A stretch of 36,915 bases of DNA, taken from an uncultured Butyricimonas sp. GTDB taxonomy: Bacteria > Bacteroidota > Bacteroidia > Bacteroidales > Marinifilaceae. The notes under the pieces were generated by a model. That model saw only the letters and a list, made by a program, of their open reading frames with translations. It was not told the origin of the DNA and searched no databases. Positions 33,042 to 36,915 of the stretch are shown here, piece by piece (positions within the stretch are counted from its first letter, which is position 1; every line of letters starts with the position of its first letter). Location of the stretch: assembly GCA_944320555.1 (NCBI GenBank), contig CALUHX010000029.1, positions 1 through 36,915 of the forward strand, read 5' to 3'. The translations under genes and the position numbers were made by a program.

Positions 33042-33962
33042 TTATTTATTTACTCTAAATCTTTCATTTCCATTCTCAAAGAAGTCAACAATCTGACGGG
33101 CTGCCGCCAAACCGGCGTTGATGTTAGCCTCTTCCGTTTGGGCACCCATCTTTTTCGGGGTTGCAAAGAACCGGCCTTCGAACTTCTTGAAGCAATCGCA
33201 AGCGGGAGCGATATCCGTGATAAAATGGAAATCCGGTCTCTCTTCCATGATTTTGGCGATACCTTCCTCATCGATAATTTCCTGACGAGCCGTATTGATC
33301 AAATAGGCGTTCTTCGGCATGTTCTTTACCAAATCGTAATTAATCGACTTGATAGTTGCCGGAGTGGCAGGCGCGTGCAACGAGATGAACTCGCATTTCG
33401 CATACATGTCCTCAGCTTTCTCTACCGGGATGGCGCCAGCCGCCTTGATTTGATCCGCGGTCATGAACGGATCGTAAGCGTAAACTTCCATGCCAAAACC
33501 ATGAGCGATGCGGCCCACGTTTTGTCCTACGTTACCATAAGCGTGGATACCTATCTTCTTTCCCTTCAACTCATGACCAGCCTTACCATTATAGAAGTTA
33601 CGAATCATGTAAACCAGCATGCCAAACACCAACTCGGCAACCGCGTTGGCATTCTGTCCCGGGGTATTCATCGCCACAATCCCGCGGGCCGTGCAAGCCT
33701 CCAAGTCGATATTGTCATAACCGGCACCGGCGCGCACGATAATCTTCAAGTTTTTGGCAGCGTCGATCACTTCTTTCGTAGCCTTGTCGGAGCGGATAAT
33801 CATTGCGTCCACGTCCGCAACGGCTGCCAACAATTCCTCTTTCGAGGTATATTTCTCAAGCAATACCAATTCGTACCCTTGCTTTTCCACGATTTCTCTA
33901 ATGCCATTCACGGCAACTGCAGCAAAAGGTTTTTCTGTTGCAACTAAAACTTTCTTTGCCAT
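33042..33962 (-). CDS. serA: D-3-phosphoglycerate dehydrogenase, short Bacteroidetes type
   Basis: This 306-residue NAD-dependent 2-hydroxyacid dehydrogenase makes the first step of serine synthesis, oxidising 3-phosphoglycerate. The phosphoglycerate-site block RAGAGYDNID, the cofactor loop GIHAYGNVGQNVGRIA and the catalytic arginine Arg226 in LINTARQEIID are present. In the usual catalytic His position (PHIG in most family members) the sequence reads ATPKKMGAQTEEAN, with Lys270. The C-terminal ACT regulatory domain is absent, so this is the short form. Sequence and partner genes (serC 92 bases upstream, DUF1015 7 bases downstream) still make SerA the best call. Activity with a lysine in place of histidine should be treated as a property of this subfamily. 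Confidence 0.9.
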   Translation of the reverse strand: MAKKVLVATEKPFAAVAVNGIREIVEKQGYELVLLEKYTSKEELLAAVADVDAMIIRSDKATKEVIDAAKNLKIIVRAGAGYDNIDLEACTARGIVAMNTPGQNANAVAELVFGMLVYMIRNFYNGKAGHELKGKKIGIHAYGNVGQNVGRIAHGFGMEVYAYDPFMTADQIKAAGAIPVEKAEDMYAKCEFISLHAPATPATIKSINYDLVKNMPKNAYLINTARQEIIDEEGIAKIMEERPDFHFITDIAPACDCFKKFEGRFFATPKKMGAQTEEANINAGLAAARQIVDFFENGNERFRVNK

Positions 33963-33991
33963 AGTTTTTTCACTTTAATAATTAATACCAT

Positions 33992-34046
33992 AAAAAGATT
34001 ACGACTCTGGCCCTTCCCTCAAGAAAGACAAGAACCAGAATCGTAA
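33992..34046 (-). terminator. Terminator-like hairpin between serC and serA
   Basis: On the minus strand bases 34035-34046 pair with 33999-34010 over 12 positions with one G-T pair, loop 24 bases, followed by TCTTTTTATGG. It could be a partial terminator, attenuator or mRNA-processing stem that sets the serC to serA ratio. Confidence 0.55.
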
Positions 34047-34054
34047 ATCAACAA

Positions 34055-35128
34055 TTATTTATGAGCGGCCTCGAATTCCCGCATAGCGGATATCAAAGCG
34101 TTCACATCATCCATCGTACAAGCATTGTAAGTGGAAGCGCGGAAACCGCCCACAGAACGGTGTCCCTTAACACCCACGATATTCTTGGTCTTGCAGAAAT
34201 CCAAGAATTCTTTCTCCAACGACTCGTAACCTTCTCTCAGCAAGAACGGAATGTTCATTCTGGAACGAGAGCCTTCTTTCACCACAGGACGGAACACTTT
34301 GCTGTTTTCCAATTCGTTGTAGATAGCGTTAGCTCTCTCGATAGCTCTCTCCTCCATCACTTTCACGCCGCCCATTTCTTTAATCCATTTCAGCGTTTCC
34401 TTCACTCCGAAAATGTTCACGCATGGAGGCGTGTTGTACATGGACTCTTTATCCACATGAGTCTTGTATCTCAGCATCGTCGGAATCATACGGCCCTCTA
34501 CCACGTGGTTCAGCATCTCGTCTTTGATAATCACGAATGTCACGCCGGCAGGACCCAAGTTCTTTTGGCAACCGCCATAAATCATGTGATACTTGGAAAC
34601 GTCAACCGGACGGCTGCAAATGTCAGAAGACATGTCCGCAATCAAGGGCACAGGCGAAGTCGGGTCGTAGAAGATTTCCGTACCACGAATCGTGTTATTC
34701 GACGTGATGTGCATATAATCGACATCGGACGGAATCGTAAATTCCGGATAATATGTAAATCCGTCTGCCTCTGAAGAAGCCACGACCTCCACTTCTCCCC
34801 ACATTTTGGCTTCCTTGATTGCATTGGTCGCCCAAGTTCCGGTGTTCACATAAGCAGCCTTTGTCTTCAGGAAGTTAAACGGAACCATGCAGAATTGCAT
34901 GCTGGCGCCACCTCCCAAGAACAACACATGGTATCCTTCCGGGATGTTCAACACTTCCTTGAACAAAGCCACAGCCTCATCGTGCACGGCTTGAAAATCA
35001 GCGGAACGGTGAGACACTTCCAAAATGGATTGACCCGTGTTACCAAACTCAATCACAGCTTTCGATACATTTTCCAATGTAGAATCCGGCAATTTACATG
35101 GACCGGCATTAAAAATATGTTTTCTCAT
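34055..35128 (-). CDS. serC: Phosphoserine aminotransferase
   Basis: This 357-residue PLP-dependent transaminase makes phosphoserine from 3-phosphohydroxypyruvate and glutamate. It also serves pyridoxine synthesis in some species. N-terminal FNAGPCKLP is the hallmark start, [17 protein letters not shown] near 71 binds the cofactor phosphate, and the PLP lysine is Lys189 in [12 protein letters not shown]. The C-terminal [17 protein letters not shown] is typical. It is the first gene of the serC-serA-DUF1015 cluster. Upstream, CATCTTTG at 35180-35187 resembles a -7 box. Confidence 0.96.
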   Translation of the reverse strand: MRKHIFNAGPCKLPDSTLENVSKAVIEFGNTGQSILEVSHRSADFQAVHDEAVALFKEVLNIPEGYHVLFLGGGASMQFCMVPFNFLKTKAAYVNTGTWATNAIKEAKMWGEVEVVASSEADGFTYYPEFTIPSDVDYMHITSNNTIRGTEIFYDPTSPVPLIADMSSDICSRPVDVSKYHMIYGGCQKNLGPAGVTFVIIKDEMLNHVVEGRMIPTMLRYKTHVDKESMYNTPPCVNIFGVKETLKWIKEMGGVKVMEERAIERANAIYNELENSKVFRPVVKEGSRSRMNIPFLLREGYESLEKEFLDFCKTKNIVGVKGHRSVGGFRASTYNACTMDDVNALISAMREFEAAHK

Positions 35129-35303
35129 CTCTAAAATATTTATAGAAATTAGTACTACAATTCATTCTTATTCGCGCTACAAAGATGCAAAATAACTCGG
35201 GATAAAAAATCTTTTTCTCTCTTTTTTTTATTTTCAAATCAACACTGTGTATCAACAGATTACACAACATTGCAAACGTTACCCCTCTTTATTTTGCCAA
35301 CAA

Positions 35304-35338
35304 TCAAAAATTAAGCACCCAAAAACAGGTGCTCAATT
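35304..35338 (-). terminator. Terminator of gcvT
   Basis: On the minus strand AATTGAGCACC pairs with GGTGCTTAATT (35328-35338 with 35309-35319, one wobble), followed by TTTTG. It separates gcvT from serC. Confidence 0.8.
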
Positions 35339-35363
35339 TCGATTTCCACATTCTCGCCTTCCG

Positions 35364-36461
35364 TTAAAAGAAAGGTGTTTTTACGATTTTTGCCTTCAAG
35401 GCTTTGTTTCTAACCCGGATAAAAATCTCCGTGTCCAACTTGTGGAATCCGCTCTTCACATAACCCGTGCCGATGGATTTTCCCGTCCACGGAGAAACCG
35501 TGCCCGAGCATACCACGCCGATTTCATTTCCTTCCGCGTCCTCGATCACATATCCTTGCCGGGCGATACCTTTGTCTATCAACTGGAATGGTTTCATATA
35601 ACGGCTCGGTTTGTCTGCCTTCAGCTTTTCATGATAAGCGCGGTTGATGAAATCATTTCCCGGAACGAATTTCGTAATCCATCCCAATCCGGCCTCAATG
35701 GGCGAGTGCTCGTCGTCTATCTCATGTCCGTACAAACAGAAACCGGCTTCAAGGCGCAACGTGTCGCGCGCTCCCAAGCCGCACGGCTTGATACCGAATT
35801 CTTTCCCCGCCTCGAACACGGCGTTCCACAATTTGTCGGCGTCTTTCACATAGGCATAAACCTCGCAACCGCCTGCCCCCGTGTAACCGGTCGTGGAGAA
35901 AATAACCTTTTCTATTCCGGCGAACGGGATTTCTTTGAACGTGTAATATTCCATGTCAACCACATTCTCAGTCGTCAATTTCTGCATTGCCTTCAACGCC
36001 AAAGGCCCTTGAATTGCCAACTGGCATATATTATCGGACGCATTCTCCAAATCCGTCTCCACATTCATTCCCAATTCCTTGGCCCAACGGGTCACCCACG
36101 CCCAGTCCTTGTCTATATTGGCTGCATTGACCACCAACAAATACTTCTGCTCGTTAAAGCGGTATACCAGCAAATCGTCCACGATACCGCCCGTCTCGTT
36201 GGGGAAACAGCTGTACTGCACCTTGCCGTCGACCAATGCGGCCACGTCGTTCGTGGTTATCTTCTGAACCAGGTCGAAAGCCTTAGGCCCTTTCACCCAA
36301 AACTCTCCCATATGCGACACGTCAAACACACCCACTTTTTCCCGAACCGTGTTGTGCTCTTCTTTAATACTGGTGTATTCGATCGGCATATTATAGCCTG
36401 CGAACGGAGCCATTTTTGCCCCCAGTTCCTCATGATAATGTGTAAACGGTGTTGTTTTCAT
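35364..36461 (-). CDS. gcvT: Glycine cleavage system T protein (aminomethyltransferase)
   Basis: This 365-residue protein transfers the methylene group from the lipoyl H protein to tetrahydrofolate, releasing ammonia. Family blocks are [22 protein letters not shown] at the N-terminus, [14 protein letters not shown] near 45, [14 protein letters not shown] near 190, [22 protein letters not shown] near 225 and a C-terminal domain ([21 protein letters not shown]). The length and the two-domain plan are standard. It stands alone between serC and the right edge, and gcvP is not seen. A candidate -7 box lies at 36516-36523. Confidence 0.95.
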   Translation of the reverse strand: MKTTPFTHYHEELGAKMAPFAGYNMPIEYTSIKEEHNTVREKVGVFDVSHMGEFWVKGPKAFDLVQKITTNDVAALVDGKVQYSCFPNETGGIVDDLLVYRFNEQKYLLVVNAANIDKDWAWVTRWAKELGMNVETDLENASDNICQLAIQGPLALKAMQKLTTENVVDMEYYTFKEIPFAGIEKVIFSTTGYTGAGGCEVYAYVKDADKLWNAVFEAGKEFGIKPCGLGARDTLRLEAGFCLYGHEIDDEHSPIEAGLGWITKFVPGNDFINRAYHEKLKADKPSRYMKPFQLIDKGIARQGYVIEDAEGNEIGVVCSGTVSPWTGKSIGTGYVKSGFHKLDTEIFIRVRNKALKAKIVKTPFF

Positions 36462-36515
36462 CTCTAATTCCTTATTTGTATTTTATATTCTTTCAATCAG
36501 TTTCTTTAGATACGG

Positions 36516-36523
36516 CAAAGTTA
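36516..36523 (-). promoter_or_regulatory. Candidate -7 box of gcvT
   Basis: TAACTTTG on the minus strand fits TAnnTTTG, 54 bases before the gcvT start; no -33 TTG was found. Confidence 0.35.
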
Positions 36524-36539
36524 TAACATTTATTGATTT

Positions 36540-36797
36540 GCTTGCCATTTTCGTGAAAAATATTCCACCGTCAGACCTTCTGAGACACACACACATCTCT
36601 GCCTCCTGACAACCAATCCATTGCCAAAGCTCCGCCTCCCTCCTCTCAAAGGATACCAAAGCGACAAAAGGCTAATCTTGTCGGCAAGTTTTCTTGCGCG
36701 GGTTTTGACGGAATTGGTCCTTGGATACTGGCAAACGGCTATAACAAAAACAGGGTTTTGGTCACGACAAAATAAACGCAAGGCCGCCAAGGGGCAT
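36540..36797. other. Spacer without a convincing gene upstream of gcvT
   Basis: Open frames exist on both strands (a 95-codon minus frame at 36530-36817 and a 68-codon plus frame at 36621-36827). Their products are low-complexity and basic, have no start context or known domain, and run into the poly-A tract, so they are judged non-coding. The segment might be a copy of an intergenic repeat or part of the 5' leader region. Confidence 0.4.
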
Positions 36798-36840
36798 AAA
36801 AAAAAAAAAAATCCCACAAAACATTGATTTTGTAGGATTT
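36798..36840 (-). terminator. Strong minus-strand terminator of a gene beyond the right edge
   Basis: On the minus strand AAATCC-T-ACAAAA pairs with TTTTGT-G-GGATTT (36828-36840 with 36809-36821, the odd pair being a wobble), followed by 14 consecutive T residues. A minus-strand gene therefore ends to the right of the window. Confidence 0.8.
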
Positions 36841-36915
36841 ATTTAGTCGTCCCTTAAAAATATTTTTATTTACTGTTATTCAGTTATTTAATCAATAAAA
36901 GTCTTTGATAATTCT

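Noticed and set aside
31793-33058. 421-codon plus-strand open frame
   Set aside because: It is antisense to the DUF1015 gene, with no domain and no ribosome site.
36530-36817. 95-codon minus frame and 68-codon plus frame near the right edge
   Set aside because: Low-complexity, basic products that run into a homopolymer and terminator; no start context or known domain.

Overview
The window looks like a chromosomal segment of a gut-type member of the Bacteroidales. The evidence is the primary sigma factor of only 286 residues, many promoters of the Bacteroidetes type (TTG, about 20 bases, TAnnTTTG), a PCMD-domain protein, PepSY-like lipoproteins, a Bacteroidetes-type SerA, and tryptophanase together with a sodium-pumping methylmalonyl-CoA decarboxylase operon. 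An Odoribacter/Butyricimonas-like relative would fit, but that placement is inference. Coding DNA is fairly GC-rich and the spacers are AT-rich. No rRNA, CRISPR array, prophage or intact insertion sequence is visible.

Left part (1-7032). The C-terminal end of a P-type Ca2+ ATPase is followed by a CorC/HlyC-type CNNM-CBS membrane protein. It converges on a NifX/NifB-like metal-cluster protein and ispE. A PAP2 phosphatase diverges from ispE through an overlapping promoter pair, then comes a PCMD-domain exported protein overlapping an MBL-fold hydrolase gene, which converges on lgt.

Middle (7133-14625). An OmpR-type two-component system is followed by two tandem PepSY-like lipoprotein genes. 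After a probable small RNA locus come cdaA (diadenylate cyclase), a spacer with an 11-bp tandem repeat inside an inverted repeat, a DMT-family transporter, a LolA-like protein, and an 800-base spacer full of palindromes.

14498-21306 holds the propionate module: methylmalonyl-CoA epimerase followed by the carboxyltransferase, gamma, biotin carrier and beta subunits of a Na+-translocating decarboxylase. They convert (R)-methylmalonyl-CoA to propionyl-CoA and export Na+. Threonine aldolase, MnmD (tRNA wobble-uridine methyltransferase) and a TIGR02757 protein follow on the same strand.

Right part (21341-36915). This is mostly minus strand: a DJ-1/PfpI protein, primary sigma factor, Do/HtrA protease, tryptophanase and a DEAD-box helicase. 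Then come a small HTH protein and an RlmI-like methyltransferase on the plus strand, glmM and gcvH on the minus strand, tRNA-Asp, a serC-serA-DUF1015 serine cluster, and gcvT. GcvH, GcvT, SerA, SerC and threonine aldolase together point to active serine/glycine one-carbon metabolism. A strong minus-strand terminator at the right edge belongs to a gene beyond the window.

No obvious new defence or mobile system was found. The most interesting unexplained elements are the probable structured RNA at 10939-11068, the repeat elements on both sides of the transporter/lolA pair, the tandem PepSY lipoproteins next to a two-component system, and the serC-serA intercistronic terminator-like hairpin.
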